The position numbers and the translations under genes were made by a program. Shown here piece after piece: positions 1 through 12,522 of a DNA stretch of 64,000 bases. How positions within the stretch are numbered: the stretch's first letter is position 1; the number at the start of each line of letters is the position of its first letter. This DNA is from Thalassotalea fonticola. Lineage in GTDB: Bacteria > Pseudomonadota > Gammaproteobacteria > Enterobacterales > Alteromonadaceae. Below the pieces are notes generated by a model. That model was not told the origin of the DNA, ran no database searches, and worked only from the letters and a program-made list of their open reading frames with translations. The DNA lies in contig NZ_CP136600.1 of the NCBI RefSeq assembly GCF_032911225.1, positions 4,030,001-4,094,000 of the forward strand, read 5' to 3'.

Positions 1-435
1 AATTACAGACAAAGTTGCCTTTAATTGTTGTGCTTGTTCAAGCCATTCATCATCTAATTGTTTGTGGTACAGTAAACTAATTAGCAGCTCACCGCTTAGC
101 GTTGAAAGAAAATCTACCTGGAATAATTTCCGGCGTAATATTTCATTATTTCTAATATTAGCTAAAAGCGCTTTCATTGCATCATTTATAAGTTGGCTCG
201 CAACCGGGAAGTTTTCTACTTTATATTTTTCACGAGTGTCTTTATTAAACATGATGTAATAAAGATCTTCATCGTCATGCCATACTCGAAATTCAGCACG
301 TAATCGATAATTCAACGGCTGAGAACTAAATACCTCTGCCTCTGGCATTGAAAACTGAGCAAATAAATCTGTAATGGCAGATTTTTTAAGATCAAGTTGA
401 GCTTGATAGTTGTCTGGATGTATGTGACTGAACAT
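1..435 (-). CDS. trmA: tRNA (uracil-5-)-methyltransferase TrmA, N-terminal part
   Basis: This is the first 145 codons of a gene that runs off the left edge; the ATG is at 435. Translation gives an N-terminus closely resembling E. coli TrmA, including stretches like [19 protein letters not shown] and [17 protein letters not shown], and ending in a [10 protein letters not shown] block. TrmA makes 5-methyluridine at position 54 of the tRNA T-loop using S-adenosylmethionine. The catalytic cysteine and the SAM-binding fold lie in the missing C-terminal part, so activity cannot be judged. It is transcribed away from the YjiH-type gene, with a 172-base divergent spacer. An open frame on the opposite strand at 62-259 is its shadow. 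Confidence 0.93.
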   Translation of the reverse strand, partial: MFSHIHPDNYQAQLDLKKSAITDLFAQFSMPEAEVFSSQPLNYRLRAEFRVWHDDEDLYYIMFNKDTREKYKVENFPVASQLINDAMKALLANIRNNEILRRKLFQVDFLSTLSGELLISLLYHKQLDDEWLEQAQQLKATLSVI

Positions 436-607
436 GGATAAAAGTGCCGTATATAAATATTAGGGCAGAGTGTAGCGACAGTTATTATTTTGTCTAGTAA
501 ATCATGATTAAATTTTCAGTGATCAGGCTAAAACCGCCACGAATAGTGCATATTTACCATAATGTGCCATAGTTTTGGTTAGTTCATCGGTTTATAAAAA
601 ATAAAAA

Positions 608-1960
608 ATGAAAGATTTAATATCAAAGCGCAATATTGTAATGTTTTTAATACCATCACTTGTTGGTGTAGTGTTTTTTATGTTTCCTGTTGAATACTCA
701 GGTCAAACCAGCATTCCTGTCGCCGTTGTTGCTCAAATATTACAAAAAACTCTGGCTAATTTTATTATTGAATTGGTTTGCTGCATTATTTTTATTAGCG
801 CAGCGTTATCGATTATTTGCAGTGTATTTCGTCCCAGCAATATCCATCCTACTTCATTTTTAGGAAGTTTATTTTATGTAACTCCAGTATGGCTCATTAT
901 TCGTTGCTTGGGCGCTGGATTTGCCGCCTTAGTTTATTTGCAACTAGGCTCTGAGATGATTTGGAGTAAAAATACCGGTGGCTTATTATTGCATGATTTA
1001 ATGCCAATTTTATTTTCTGTATTTATCTTTGCTGGTTTATTTTTACCGTTGCTTTTGAATTTTGGTCTATTAGAATTTATTGGTACTTTGTTTAGTAAGG
1101 TTATGCGACCATTATTTAACTTACCCGGGCGTTCTGCTATTGACTGTACTACCTCTTGGTTAGGTGATGGCACCGTTGGCGTATTGCTTACCAGTAAACA
1201 ATATGAGCAAAAAATATATACCCAGCGAGAAGCGGCTGTTGTAGGCACTACTTTTTCCGCGGTTTCTATCACCTTCAGCTTAATTGTTATCGCTGAAGTT
1301 GGGTTAGTACATATGTTTGTACCATTTTATTTTGCCGTGTGTTTAGCCGGATTTGTCGCTGCCCTCATTGTTCCTCGATTACCACCACTGAGCCTAAAAA
1401 AGCAGCTATATATAGATGGTACTCAGCCTGACCCCGACGCTCATAAAATCCCTGAAAATGAAAATGTGTTCAGTCATGGTTTTAAATTGGCATTGCAACG
1501 CTCTGCACAGGTGAAAAGCGTATCCAGTGTTTTAGAACACGGCATTCAAAATGCGCTAGAAATGCTGTTTGTCGTGATACCTGTTGTGATGGGGATAGGT
1601 ACCATTGCTTTAGTATGCGCCGAATACACTCCTATTTTTGATTACTTAGGATTACCGTTTGTACCATATTTAGAGATTTTACAAGTTCCTGAAGCTGCAA
1701 CTGCAGCCAAGTCTGTTGTCATTGGCTTTGCCGATATGTTCTTACCCGCTATTTTAATTGCTGGAGTTGAATCAGAATTTACTCGTTTTGTTGTTGCTGC
1801 CTTATCAATTACGCAATTAATTTACCTTTCTGAAGTGGGCGCTATGCTGCTTGGTACTAAAATACCGGTTAATATATTGGATTTATTCGTTATTTTTATT
1901 TTACGAACTGTCGTAACTCTACCGGTTATAGTCGCTGTAGCGCATTTTGTTTACCCTTAA
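608..1960 (+). CDS. YjiH family nucleoside-recognition-domain membrane protein
   Basis: A 450-residue polytopic membrane protein with about ten hydrophobic segments and a short hydrophilic loop near residues 260-300. The N-terminal pattern IPSLVGVVFFMFP, the GDGTVGVLLTSKQYE segment and the glycine-rich membrane segments match the YjiH family, which carries the nucleoside-recognition (Gate) domain. The transported substrate of this family is not established; members are usually annotated only as predicted transporters. The ATG at 608 has no obvious Shine-Dalgarno sequence, but it gives the expected N-terminus. The gene stands alone, divergent from trmA and 102 bases ahead of fadH. Confidence 0.8.
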   Translation: MKDLISKRNIVMFLIPSLVGVVFFMFPVEYSGQTSIPVAVVAQILQKTLANFIIELVCCIIFISAALSIICSVFRPSNIHPTSFLGSLFYVTPVWLIIRCLGAGFAALVYLQLGSEMIWSKNTGGLLLHDLMPILFSVFIFAGLFLPLLLNFGLLEFIGTLFSKVMRPLFNLPGRSAIDCTTSWLGDGTVGVLLTSKQYEQKIYTQREAAVVGTTFSAVSITFSLIVIAEVGLVHMFVPFYFAVCLAGFVAALIVPRLPPLSLKKQLYIDGTQPDPDAHKIPENENVFSHGFKLALQRSAQVKSVSSVLEHGIQNALEMLFVVIPVVMGIGTIALVCAEYTPIFDYLGLPFVPYLEILQVPEAATAAKSVVIGFADMFLPAILIAGVESEFTRFVVAALSITQLIYLSEVGAMLLGTKIPVNILDLFVIFILRTVVTLPVIVAVAHFVYP

Positions 1961-2047
1961 CAGATAACTTTGCACCAGTTATTTTCAAACAGGTGTTTAC
2001 ATTGAGTTAATAATCTGTGTTAATAAGAGGATTATTTACACTGGTAA

Positions 2048-4120
<2,073 letters not shown>

Positions 4121-4135
4121 ATAAACTCTTAAGCT

Positions 4136-4166
4136 TTTGCAAGGGGTTTAACTAACCCTTTGCAAA
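4136..4166 (+). terminator. hairpin terminator after fadH
   Basis: A 13-base-pair inverted repeat (left arm TTTGCAAGGGGTT, right arm AACCCTTTGCAAA, one G-U pair) sits 15 bases after the fadH stop. The tail is A-rich rather than a clean T run, so termination on the plus strand may be weak. The rest of the 306-base gap up to the RND operon (4167-4427) is very AT-rich; no gene was seen in it. Confidence 0.6.
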
Positions 4167-4427
4167 TAAACAAAAAAATATTCCTTTCTGTTATATAAAA
4201 ACACACATTATTTATCCGAAATAATTTAAATCTCTCAAATTTGAACTACTATAAAACTAATTAAATATAGTTAATTAAATATTATAAAGCGGTTAAATAT
4301 ATTTATTCTTTTGGTTAGAAAATTGATTTTTCGATTACATTTGATTGCTCTTTCGATCATCTCGCTTGCCAAGTGACTGATATAGTACAACGGTTAAAAA
4401 ATAATTTAGAGTTCGCAGGAGATAATA

Positions 4428-5528
4428 ATGCGCTTCAAAATTTTAGGTGTTTCAGCACTAATGGTGCTAATGGTTTCAGGTTGCGGTGAGCAGCAAAAAT
4501 CCACCTCAGCTGCAGCTCCAGCCCCAGAGGTTGGTGTACAAGTAATTAAACCAGAAAAATTAACAATTTCAGAACGCTATGCTGGTAAAACAGCAGCACT
4601 GTCGAAAGTGTCGGTTGTGCCACAAGTTTCTGGTGTTATAACCAAAGTTCACATCATAGAAGGTCAAGAAATTAAACGTGGACAAATCATGTTTGAAATT
4701 GACTCACAACCATTTGAAGCGGAAGTACTTCGTCAACAGTCGAACTTTAAACAGGCTGAAGCTGCTTTGGCATTGGCTGAAGTGAAGTATGAAATGTCGA
4801 AAGGCCTAGCCGGCAGCGAAGCAATGAGTAAGTTAGATGCCGAACAAGTCAAAGTAAATCGTGATGTAGCTGAAGCCGCTCTTGCTGCAGCGAAAGCATC
4901 TTTAGTACAAGCGCAGTTATCACTTCATAAAAGTAAAGTACCAGCACCAATTGATGGTGTCGTTGGTATCACTAAGTTTGGAATTGGTGACTTAGTTGGT
5001 ACAGCACTAGGCGGCATTGTTGATATCGTTGCTAACGGACAAATTGAAGTGTATACCCAAATTGGTGAAAAAGATCACTTTGCATCAGTATCAAAAAAGC
5101 TAAAAAATAAAGAAATATTACCTGATACTCTAGAGTTAGAATTAGCAGATGGTTCAATGTACAACCAAACTGGTCAAATTAACTTTATTGGTAGTGAAGT
5201 AAGTGCCGGTACAGTAACTTACCGTGTTTTATTCCCTAACCCGGACGGTCTATTACTTGGTGGCCAAAATGTTACTATTGTTGCTACAGCGGGCAAAGCA
5301 ACAAGTTTCCACTACATACCACAAATGGCGGTAATGGAAGATCAACTAGGTCGATTTATCTACGTAGTTGGTAAAGATAATATCGTTGAAAAACGCGTTG
5401 TAAAACTTGGTAAACGCTACGGTGTTAACTGGATTGTTGAAGATGGTTTGCAAGATGGCGAAAGAGTTATTGTTTCTGGCATCTTAAAAGCAAAAGTTGG
5501 CCAAGCCGTAACTCCAGTTGAAGAGTAG
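4428..5528 (+). CDS. RND efflux periplasmic adaptor (membrane fusion lipoprotein)
   Basis: A 366-residue MexA/AcrA-type adaptor. A lipoprotein signal ends in VSGC with the lipidated cysteine at residue 19, so it should be anchored in the inner membrane facing the periplasm. The biotinyl-lipoyl-like half motifs flank an alpha-helical hairpin (about residues 90-160): VVPQVSGVITKVHIIEGQEI on one side and KVPAPIDGVVGITKFGIGD on the other. Beta-barrel and membrane-proximal domains follow. It links the inner-membrane pump at 5539 to an outer-membrane channel. A good ribosome site (GCAGGAG) precedes the ATG. No regulator or TolC-like gene lies beside it, so the outer channel must come from elsewhere. 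Substrates cannot be told from sequence. Confidence 0.93.
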   Translation: MRFKILGVSALMVLMVSGCGEQQKSTSAAAPAPEVGVQVIKPEKLTISERYAGKTAALSKVSVVPQVSGVITKVHIIEGQEIKRGQIMFEIDSQPFEAEVLRQQSNFKQAEAALALAEVKYEMSKGLAGSEAMSKLDAEQVKVNRDVAEAALAAAKASLVQAQLSLHKSKVPAPIDGVVGITKFGIGDLVGTALGGIVDIVANGQIEVYTQIGEKDHFASVSKKLKNKEILPDTLELELADGSMYNQTGQINFIGSEVSAGTVTYRVLFPNPDGLLLGGQNVTIVATAGKATSFHYIPQMAVMEDQLGRFIYVVGKDNIVEKRVVKLGKRYGVNWIVEDGLQDGERVIVSGILKAKVGQAVTPVEE

Positions 5529-5538
5529 GGGGTAACTC

Positions 5539-8500
5539 ATGATTGAATTTTTCATAAACCGCCCTAAATTTGCAATAGTTATATCTATTGTAATGACACT
5601 TACCGGTATATTGACCATGCTGAAAATGCCGGTATCACTATACCCAACAGTGACTCCGCCGACTATTATGATCACGGCTACTTTTCCAGGCGCCGACCAC
5701 AACACTATTCGCGATACTGTTGCTTCTGTATTAGAGCAAGATATCAACGGTGTTGAAAACATGATTTATATGGACACTAAATCGGCGAATGACGGTACCT
5801 ATATTGGTCGCGTTACCTTCGATATTGGTACTGATCCAGATCGCGCTCAATCTTTAGTACAAAACCGGGTGAACAAGGCTTTACCTAAATTGCCGGGTAT
5901 CGTAAAACAATTAGGTGTGACGGTGCAAAAGTCATCGCCATCAATGCTAGTTTCAGTAAGTTTGTACTCGCCAAATAACACCTACGATGACGTATTCTTA
6001 TCGAATTACGTGACATTGAATATTTTAGATCAACTGTTACGGGTAAACGGTGTTGGTGAGTTGAAAATGCTTGGCCAAAAAGATTACTCGTTACGTATCT
6101 GGATTGATAATGAAAAAATGGCCGGTTTTGGCATCACCGATACTGAAGTCAGTAATGCCGTTGCAGCGCAGAATGCGACAATCTCTGCCGGTAAAATTGG
6201 TGAATCACCTAATCCACAGGGAACTACGTTTCAATATACAATCAAAACTAAAGGTCGTTTGAAAAACGTTGAAGAATTTGAAGAAATTGTTGTCCGTGTA
6301 ATGCCTGATGGTAGTGATATTCGCTTAAAAGATATTGCCCGCATCGAACTAGGTTCAAAAGCATATATGGCACAAGCAAGCTGGAGTGATAAGCCATCTC
6401 CTCTGCTAATTGCCTATCAAGCGCCAGGCGCCAATGCAATCGTTGTTGCAAATGAAGTTAAAGCTAAAATGAAAGACATAGCTAAATCTTTTCCTGACGA
6501 TATCGAATACGATATCGCGTTTGACTCAACGACATTTATTTCAGCATCGATGAATGAAGTATACAAAACGTTATTTGAAGCATTAATACTGGTAGCGATT
6601 ATCACCTTCATTTTTTTACAGAACTGGCGGGCCACGATTATTCCTTTAATTGCTATCCCGGTATCACTTGTTGCGACATTCTTGGTATTCCAAATGATGG
6701 GTATTGATATTAATACCATTTCAATGTTTGGTTTGATCCTAGCAATTGGTATTGTCGTTGATGCCGCGATAGTGGTAATAGAAAACGTTGAACGATTAAT
6801 GCATGAAGAGCATTTACCAGCTAAAGAAGCAACGTCGAAAGCAATGAAAGAAGTTACCGCGCCGCTAATTGCATCTGCACTAGTTTTAATGGCGGTGTTT
6901 GTACCGGTATCACTAGCACCAGGTATGGTTGGTATTCTTTACGCACAATTTGGTGTGGCAATTGTAGCCTCAACTGTATTATCTACAGTGGTTGCTTTAA
7001 CCTTAACTCCTGCGCTTTGTGCTACTTTAATGCAAGTAAAACCGCTTGCAACTAAAGGACCATTGGGTTGGTTTAATCGTTTTGTCGACACTACCCGTGA
7101 AAAGTATGGCTGGTTAGTTAACTTCCTTGGTCGTCGTTTATTATTAACCATGGTTATCTTTGTCGCATTACTTGCTTATATTGGTTACTTAGGTAAAACC
7201 ATGCCAACCGGTTTTATTCCTGAAGAAGATAAAGGTAACTTTATTGTCGATGTTTCACTACCCGAGGCGGCTACTTTAGAACGTACAATTGAACAAGTGA
7301 ACGAAATGACTCGTCAAATAGAAGCTATCCCAGGTGTTGCTCGTGTCGTTTCGGCATCAGGTTTTAGTATGCTTAAAGGTGCTTTGGCAACCAACTCGGC
7401 GATGCTTATTGTGTCACTTGATGATTGGTCATTACGTAAAACACCAGAGTTGTCATTAATGTCAGTACTAGCACAAACTCGTGGTTTGTTAGCAGGAAAT
7501 AAAGAAATCAAAGGCTTGGCTATTACCACTCCAGCAATTCCTGGTATGGGAACATCATCTGGTTTGAGTATTGTTCTACAAGACACTATGGGGCGTTCAA
7601 CTGAGTCACTTGCTCCTGTATTACAAAAATTTTCTATGGATTTGATGGCTCGTCCTGAAATTGCTTTTGCCTTTTCTACTTATACCGCTAATGTTCCACA
7701 ACTGTATTTAGACATTGATTATGAGTTGGCAATGAAACTCGGTATCGAGCCAACGGCGATTAACGCAACACTGTCGACTATGTTTGGTAAAAAGTATGTC
7801 AATGATTTCACTAAATTTGGTAAAAACTATCAGGTTAATATCATGTCTGATGGCCAATTTAGAGATGATGAATCAGATCTAAATACACTGTATGTAGCCA
7901 ATAAGACTGGTAAGTTAATTAAGTTTTCGACCTTTGCTGAATTTAAACCAGCAATTGGCGCGGATGTGTCTGCCCGTTATAACTTATACAATGCTACTCA
8001 GCTTATGGCCGCCGCAGCTCCTGGTTATTCATCCGGTGACGCAATTAATGCGGTAAAAGAAGTGGCGAAAACATTACCTGACGGTTACACCACTGACTGG
8101 ACTGGGCAGACGTATCAGGAAGTTAAAACTGGTGGAGGCATTATCTTCCTATTCGCACTGGCTATATTATTCACATACTTGTTTTTAGTTGCTCAATATG
8201 AATCATGGATGACCCCGTTTGCTATCATACTTTGTGTACCAACAGCATTATTTGGAGCATTATTTTTGGTAAGTATGATGGGGGGAACATTGAATATTTA
8301 TACCCAAATTGGTTTAGTTTTGATGATTGGTATGGCTGCTCGTAACGCAATATTGATTGTTGAGTTCGCTAAAGTGTTACGTGAAGAAAAAGGCTTGTCA
8401 ATTTTAGAGTCTGGTATTCAGGCGGCTAAATTACGTATGCGCGCAGTTGCGATGACAGCATTTGCCTTCATCTTAGGTGTTGTGCCATTAATAATCGCAT

Positions 8501-8688
8501 CTGGCGCAGGTGCCGCTTCTCGTAATGTTATGGGGCAAACGGTATTCGGTGGCATGTTATCTGCCACTATCATAGGTTGTATATTTGTACCTATTTTCTT
8601 CATCATGTTCCAAAAACTTCGCGAGAAATTTGGTTCTAAAACTCGAATTGCTTCGGTTGCTGATGCCGCAAGAGATGGTAAAGAATAG
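5539..8688 (+). CDS. RND multidrug efflux permease (AcrB/MexB family)
   Basis: A 1049-residue inner-membrane pump of the hydrophobe/amphiphile efflux family, ten bases downstream of its adaptor and clearly co-transcribed. The family N-terminus (MIEFFINRPKFA), twelve membrane segments with two large periplasmic loops, and the LIVEFAK segment with the conserved TM10 lysine are visible. It should use proton flow to expel drugs or other amphiphiles through a tripartite complex. One oddity: in TM4, where AcrB has the paired proton-relay aspartates (VDDAI), this protein reads VDAAI, with D408 kept and residue 409 alanine. The second relay aspartate is therefore missing at that position. The length is typical and there is no frameshift. 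Confidence 0.94.
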   Translation: MIEFFINRPKFAIVISIVMTLTGILTMLKMPVSLYPTVTPPTIMITATFPGADHNTIRDTVASVLEQDINGVENMIYMDTKSANDGTYIGRVTFDIGTDPDRAQSLVQNRVNKALPKLPGIVKQLGVTVQKSSPSMLVSVSLYSPNNTYDDVFLSNYVTLNILDQLLRVNGVGELKMLGQKDYSLRIWIDNEKMAGFGITDTEVSNAVAAQNATISAGKIGESPNPQGTTFQYTIKTKGRLKNVEEFEEIVVRVMPDGSDIRLKDIARIELGSKAYMAQASWSDKPSPLLIAYQAPGANAIVVANEVKAKMKDIAKSFPDDIEYDIAFDSTTFISASMNEVYKTLFEALILVAIITFIFLQNWRATIIPLIAIPVSLVATFLVFQMMGIDINTISMFGLILAIGIVVDAAIVVIENVERLMHEEHLPAKEATSKAMKEVTAPLIASALVLMAVFVPVSLAPGMVGILYAQFGVAIVASTVLSTVVALTLTPALCATLMQVKPLATKGPLGWFNRFVDTTREKYGWLVNFLGRRLLLTMVIFVALLAYIGYLGKTMPTGFIPEEDKGNFIVDVSLPEAATLERTIEQVNEMTRQIEAIPGVARVVSASGFSMLKGALATNSAMLIVSLDDWSLRKTPELSLMSVLAQTRGLLAGNKEIKGLAITTPAIPGMGTSSGLSIVLQDTMGRSTESLAPVLQKFSMDLMARPEIAFAFSTYTANVPQLYLDIDYELAMKLGIEPTAINATLSTMFGKKYVNDFTKFGKNYQVNIMSDGQFRDDESDLNTLYVANKTGKLIKFSTFAEFKPAIGADVSARYNLYNATQLMAAAAPGYSSGDAINAVKEVAKTLPDGYTTDWTGQTYQEVKTGGGIIFLFALAILFTYLFLVAQYESWMTPFAIILCVPTALFGALFLVSMMGGTLNIYTQIGLVLMIGMAARNAILIVEFAKVLREEKGLSILESGIQAAKLRMRAVAMTAFAFILGVVPLIIASGAGAASRNVMGQTVFGGMLSATIIGCIFVPIFFIMFQKLREKFGSKTRIASVADAARDGKE

Positions 8689-8710
8689 CGTTTGATTTTT
8701 AAACGATGTC

Positions 8711-8739
8711 AAAGCGGGCCAATTGGCCCGCTTTTTTTT
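8711..8739 (+). terminator. rho-independent terminator of the RND operon
   Basis: A perfect GC-rich stem (AAAGCGGGCC / GGCCCGCTTT) with an AATT loop runs straight into eight or more Ts, 22 bases after the permease stop codon. It is a canonical intrinsic terminator. The 260 bases that follow (8740-9006) are AT-rich and hold no gene that can be supported. Confidence 0.92.
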
Positions 8740-9006
8740 AATTCAAGGATGAATCAATCCAAATCACCAGGGATCATTGATACAGACCTCTGCGACATTG
8801 TTTTCATTACGCTTTGTAAATAATGACTTCTAATATGTAATCCAGAATGACTCCTAGTGCGCTCTGAATAATCTTTACTTAGGGTGTAAGGCTATAAGTA
8901 ATTTGTGTCTAAATATTAATATCGATAAAATATTTAAGCTGTCTTAAGTCAGAGTGATATGATGGAACTTGTATATTAAGCACAATAAAAAATCCGGTTG
9001 TTTATA

Positions 9007-9288
9007 ATGAAATTTTACTATTTTTTGCCATTACTCATGCTTTTATTCTCTTGCAGCGAATCTACAGGCACCAAACTGACTGAAAATTTAGATCACCTTG
9101 AAAGATCGCTTGTTGAAAACCTGGATGAATCCAAGTTGGCTATTGAACAAAAGTTGGATAAAAGTGTTATTGAACTTGAAGCTAATTTGGATAAGTTTGT
9201 TGGTGATTTAGAGAGTAATTTAGATGAATCAAAAAAGGTGCTGGTTCATCACTTAGAGCAATCAACAGAGGACTTGGTTGATAAATAA
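9007..9288 (+). CDS. small lipoprotein made of 11-residue repeats
   Basis: A 93-residue protein. The hydrophobic leader ends in LLFSC with the predicted lipidated cysteine at residue 16. The rest is almost entirely six consecutive 11-residue repeats from residue 24 to 89 of the form L/I-xxx-L-D/E-xxxxx (for example LTENLDHLERS, LVENLDESKLA, IEQKLDKSVIE), ending in LVDK. Such hendecads predict one long amphipathic, highly charged helix. I do not recognise a named family. The ATG at 9007 is preferred over an in-frame TTG at 8998 because it gives a compact signal peptide; neither has a strong ribosome site. It stands alone, followed by a terminator, and converges on uvrA. Confidence 0.72.
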   Translation: MKFYYFLPLLMLLFSCSESTGTKLTENLDHLERSLVENLDESKLAIEQKLDKSVIELEANLDKFVGDLESNLDESKKVLVHHLEQSTEDLVDK

Positions 9289-9308
9289 AAAGGCCTAATG
9301 GGCCTTTT
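9287..9308. terminator. terminator between the small lipoprotein gene and uvrA
   Basis: The stem AAAAGGCC / GGCCTTTT with a five-base loop overlaps the TAA of the lipoprotein gene. The A and T arms let it act in both directions, but it mainly fits the plus-strand gene, since the uvrA stop is about 70 bases further on. Confidence 0.75.
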
Positions 9309-9380
9309 ACATTATTTATTTTCTGTATATTTCAACGTACTGGAAGACTTGAAAGAACAATTTATCAATATAGAATTGTT

Positions 9381-12203
9381 TTACAGTAAAGGTTTCAAAA
9401 ATCTCGCAGTATGTGACTCTTTATGCTCGGCGACTACTTCTGGAGTACCTGTAACAAGAATTTGCCCACCACCAGAGCCACCTTCTGGACCTAAATCAAC
9501 AATCCAATCGGCAGTTTTAATCACATCCAGATTATGCTCAATGATCACTACAGTATTTCCATGGTCACGCAGGCGATGTAATACATGCATTAATTGCTTA
9601 ATATCATGAAAATGCAAACCCGTGGTCGGCTCATCTAATATATAAAGTGTTTGGCCAGTATCTCGCTTAGATAATTCCTTTGAAAGCTTAACTCTTTGCG
9701 CTTCACCACCAGAAAGTGTTGTAGCTGATTGGCCAAGCTTAATATAAGACAGGCCAACATCAACTAACGTTTGCAGTTTACGTTTAACCGCTGGAATAGC
9801 ATTGAAGAAATCGAAACCATCTTCAATAGTCATATCCAACACTTCGTGAATGTTTTTGCCTTTATAACGAATTTCTAATGTTTCACGGTTATAGCGCTTT
9901 CCTTTACAGATATCACAAGGTACGTACACATCAGGTAAAAAGTGCATTTCTACTTTAATTACGCCATCGCCCTGACAAGCTTCACAGCGACCACCTTTAA
10001 CGTTGAAACTAAAGCGACCAGGTTTATAACCACGTGAACGCGACTCTTGTGTTGCTGAGAATATGTCACGAATGGCAGTGAAGATTCCTGTATAAGTTGC
10101 AGGGTTAGAACGAGGAGTTCTACCTATAGGGCTTTGATCAATATCGATTACTTTATCAAGTTTCTCTAAACCGGTAATTGTTTTATAAGGAGCTGGTTCA
10201 TCTAAAGTCGCTCGATTTAATTCAATATGAGAAATCTTATATAAAGTGTCATTAATTAATGTCGACTTACCTGAGCCAGAAACGCCGGTTACACATGTCA
10301 TTAAGCCAAGCGGAATGGTTAAATCAACATTTTTAAGGTTGTTACCTGTAGCTCCGGTTAACTCAATTACTTCTTTATTATTAAAAGGAGTGCGCTTTTC
10401 AGGTATTTCAATTTTTAACGCGCCGGATAAATACTTGCCGGTTAATGAATCATCACTTGCTAAAATATCATCGATGGTGCCTTCAGCAATGACTTGCCCA
10501 CCATGCACTCCAGCTCCCGGGCCGATATCAATGACATGGTCAGCTTCTTTAATTGCGTCTTCATCATGCTCTACCACAATGACGGTATTACCTAAGTCGC
10601 GTAAATGAATCAAAGTTTTTAATAAGCGTTCATTGTCTCGTTGATGTAATCCTATTGAGGGTTCATCAAGTACGTACATTACCCCAACTAAGCCAGCACC
10701 TATTTGCGAGGCTAAGCGTATACGTTGCGCTTCACCACCAGAGAGAGTATCGGCACTTCTAGAAAGGGTTAAGTAATTTAAACCAACATTAACTAAGAAA
10801 CCTAAACGATCATTTATCTCTTTTAAGATTTTTTCGGCAATTTGTCCACGTTGGCCGGCTAGCTCTAATTTTTGGAAAAAGCTGGCAGCTTGGGCGATTG
10901 AATACTCAACAACTTCATCAATGGTTTTATTATCAACAAACACATTACGAGCTTCCAGGCGTAAACGACTACCATTACAACTAGGGCAAGATTGATTATT
11001 TAGATATTTAGATAACTCTTCCCTTACCGCGTTTGATTCTGTTTCGCGATACCGTCTATCCATATTGACCAAGATCCCTTCAAAGGGATGTTTGCGTTTT
11101 ACTATGTCACCACGGTCATTCATATACTTGAATTCAATATCTTGACGACCACTGCCTAAAAGAATGATGTGCTGAATACCTTCCTCTAAATCCTTAAAAG
11201 GCAGGTTTAAATCGAAGTTATAATGATCTGCCAAAGAGGTGAGCATTTGGAAATAATAAAAGTTACGCTTATCCCAACCACGGATAGCGCCACCGGCTAA
11301 GCTAAGTTCATCGTTCGCGATAACACGCTGTTGATCAAAGAATTGCTTATGACCAAGACCATCACAGGTTTGACATGCTCCCGCAGGATTGTTAAATGAA
11401 AATAATTTTGGCTCTGGCTTTTGCATGCTGTAGCCACATTGCGGGCAGGCAAAATTAGCAGAGAATAATAATTCTTCTTTGTCAGGTTCATCCATAAAAG
11501 CGATTGCCGCAATACCGTCGGTAAGTGACAGTGCTGTTTCGAATGACTCTGCTAATCGTGTTTGAATGTCTTCGCGAACTTTTAAGCGGTCAACGACAAC
11601 TTCAATGGTATGTTTCTTGTGAAGATCTAAAGTTGGAGGATCTGATAAATCACAAACATCACCATCGATGCGTGCTCTGATATAACCTTGTGCAGCCAAG
11701 TTATCTAATAACTTTATATGTTCGCCTTTTCTGTCTTGTACAACCGGCGCTAACAACATCACCTTGGTACCTTCTTCTAGGGCTAAAACATTATCAACCA
11801 TTTGACTGATCGTTTGTGCAGCTAGAGGCTCATGATGAGTAGGGCAGCGCGGCTCCCCAACACGAGCAAACATTAATCGTAGATAATCATAAATTTCCGT
11901 AATGGTACCTACAGTTGAACGAGGGTTATGCGATGTTGATTTTTGTTCGATTGAAATAGCCGGCGACAGGCCTTCAATATGATCAACATCAGGCTTTTCC
12001 ATCAGTGATAGAAATTGGCGTGCGTAAGAAGAAAGAGACTCAACATAACGACGTTGACCTTCAGCATATAAGGTATCGAAAGCTAAAGATGATTTGCCCG
12101 AGCCAGAAAGGCCAGTAATAACAATAAGCTTATCGCGAGGAATATCTAAGTCGATATTTTTTAAGTTATGAGTGCGAGCACCACGAACTTCAATTTGTTT
12201 CAT
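9381..12203 (-). CDS. uvrA: excinuclease ABC subunit A (UvrA)
   Basis: A 940-residue protein, the same length as E. coli UvrA. It is the damage-sensing ATPase of nucleotide excision repair, acting as a dimer with UvrB. Two ABC ATPase modules are visible, with Walker A motifs GLSGSGKSS near residue 31 and GVSGSGKST near residue 640, and two LSGGEAQR signatures. Zinc-binding cysteine sets occur in the first module (CPQCG ... CQTC) and the second (CEACQGDG ... CDICKG). All parts look intact. It is transcribed away from the S10 operon, and the intergenic region is shared. No convincing LexA box was found upstream, although uvrA is SOS-controlled in E. coli. Confidence 0.98.
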   Translation of the reverse strand: MKQIEVRGARTHNLKNIDLDIPRDKLIVITGLSGSGKSSLAFDTLYAEGQRRYVESLSSYARQFLSLMEKPDVDHIEGLSPAISIEQKSTSHNPRSTVGTITEIYDYLRLMFARVGEPRCPTHHEPLAAQTISQMVDNVLALEEGTKVMLLAPVVQDRKGEHIKLLDNLAAQGYIRARIDGDVCDLSDPPTLDLHKKHTIEVVVDRLKVREDIQTRLAESFETALSLTDGIAAIAFMDEPDKEELLFSANFACPQCGYSMQKPEPKLFSFNNPAGACQTCDGLGHKQFFDQQRVIANDELSLAGGAIRGWDKRNFYYFQMLTSLADHYNFDLNLPFKDLEEGIQHIILLGSGRQDIEFKYMNDRGDIVKRKHPFEGILVNMDRRYRETESNAVREELSKYLNNQSCPSCNGSRLRLEARNVFVDNKTIDEVVEYSIAQAASFFQKLELAGQRGQIAEKILKEINDRLGFLVNVGLNYLTLSRSADTLSGGEAQRIRLASQIGAGLVGVMYVLDEPSIGLHQRDNERLLKTLIHLRDLGNTVIVVEHDEDAIKEADHVIDIGPGAGVHGGQVIAEGTIDDILASDDSLTGKYLSGALKIEIPEKRTPFNNKEVIELTGATGNNLKNVDLTIPLGLMTCVTGVSGSGKSTLINDTLYKISHIELNRATLDEPAPYKTITGLEKLDKVIDIDQSPIGRTPRSNPATYTGIFTAIRDIFSATQESRSRGYKPGRFSFNVKGGRCEACQGDGVIKVEMHFLPDVYVPCDICKGKRYNRETLEIRYKGKNIHEVLDMTIEDGFDFFNAIPAVKRKLQTLVDVGLSYIKLGQSATTLSGGEAQRVKLSKELSKRDTGQTLYILDEPTTGLHFHDIKQLMHVLHRLRDHGNTVVIIEHNLDVIKTADWIVDLGPEGGSGGGQILVTGTPEVVAEHKESHTARFLKPLL

Positions 12204-12415
12204 CTTACGCCCTGTTACTACCTATACACCACGATATTGGTTAAGGTCAGCCTGAAATTTTGAGAATCGGCTATTATGGCATAAAACTTAGTTAAAAATC
12301 AGCTAGGGTGGTAATTATTTCATTTCAATCGCTCTATTATGTAACAAGGTAATGCTTAGTTAAATTCGTTAACAATATAACTACAAATTTATAGAGCACA
12401 GTTCATAATTTATAC

Positions 12416-12443
12416 TTGCAACAAATTATCAGTTCTGTATAAT
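12416..12443 (+). promoter_or_regulatory. sigma-70 promoter of the S10 operon
   Basis: TTGCAA at 12416-12421 and a perfect TATAAT at 12438-12443 are separated by 16 bases. This is the expected housekeeping promoter for the ribosomal S10 operon, about 190 bases ahead of rpsJ, leaving a long structured leader. The rest of the 427-base uvrA-rpsJ gap (12204-12415) is AT-rich and must hold the uvrA promoter. Confidence 0.82.
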
Positions 12444-12522
12444 ACGCCGACCGAAACCGATATGGTTTAGGTTTTTGTTAGTGACTAATAGCTTATAGCT
12501 AGAGGAAAATTCTAACCGACAG

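Noticed and set aside
62..259. Plus-strand open frame of 65 codons
   Set aside because: It lies wholly inside the opposite-strand trmA gene, which matches a known family; it is a shadow frame.
9298..9609. Plus-strand open frame after the small lipoprotein
   Set aside because: It runs antisense into the end of uvrA and has no ribosome site or recognisable protein features.
12204..12300. Possible LexA (SOS) box upstream of uvrA
   Set aside because: CTGT near 12211 is not followed by ACAG at the required spacing; no acceptable CTGT-N8-ACAG match was found in the gap.
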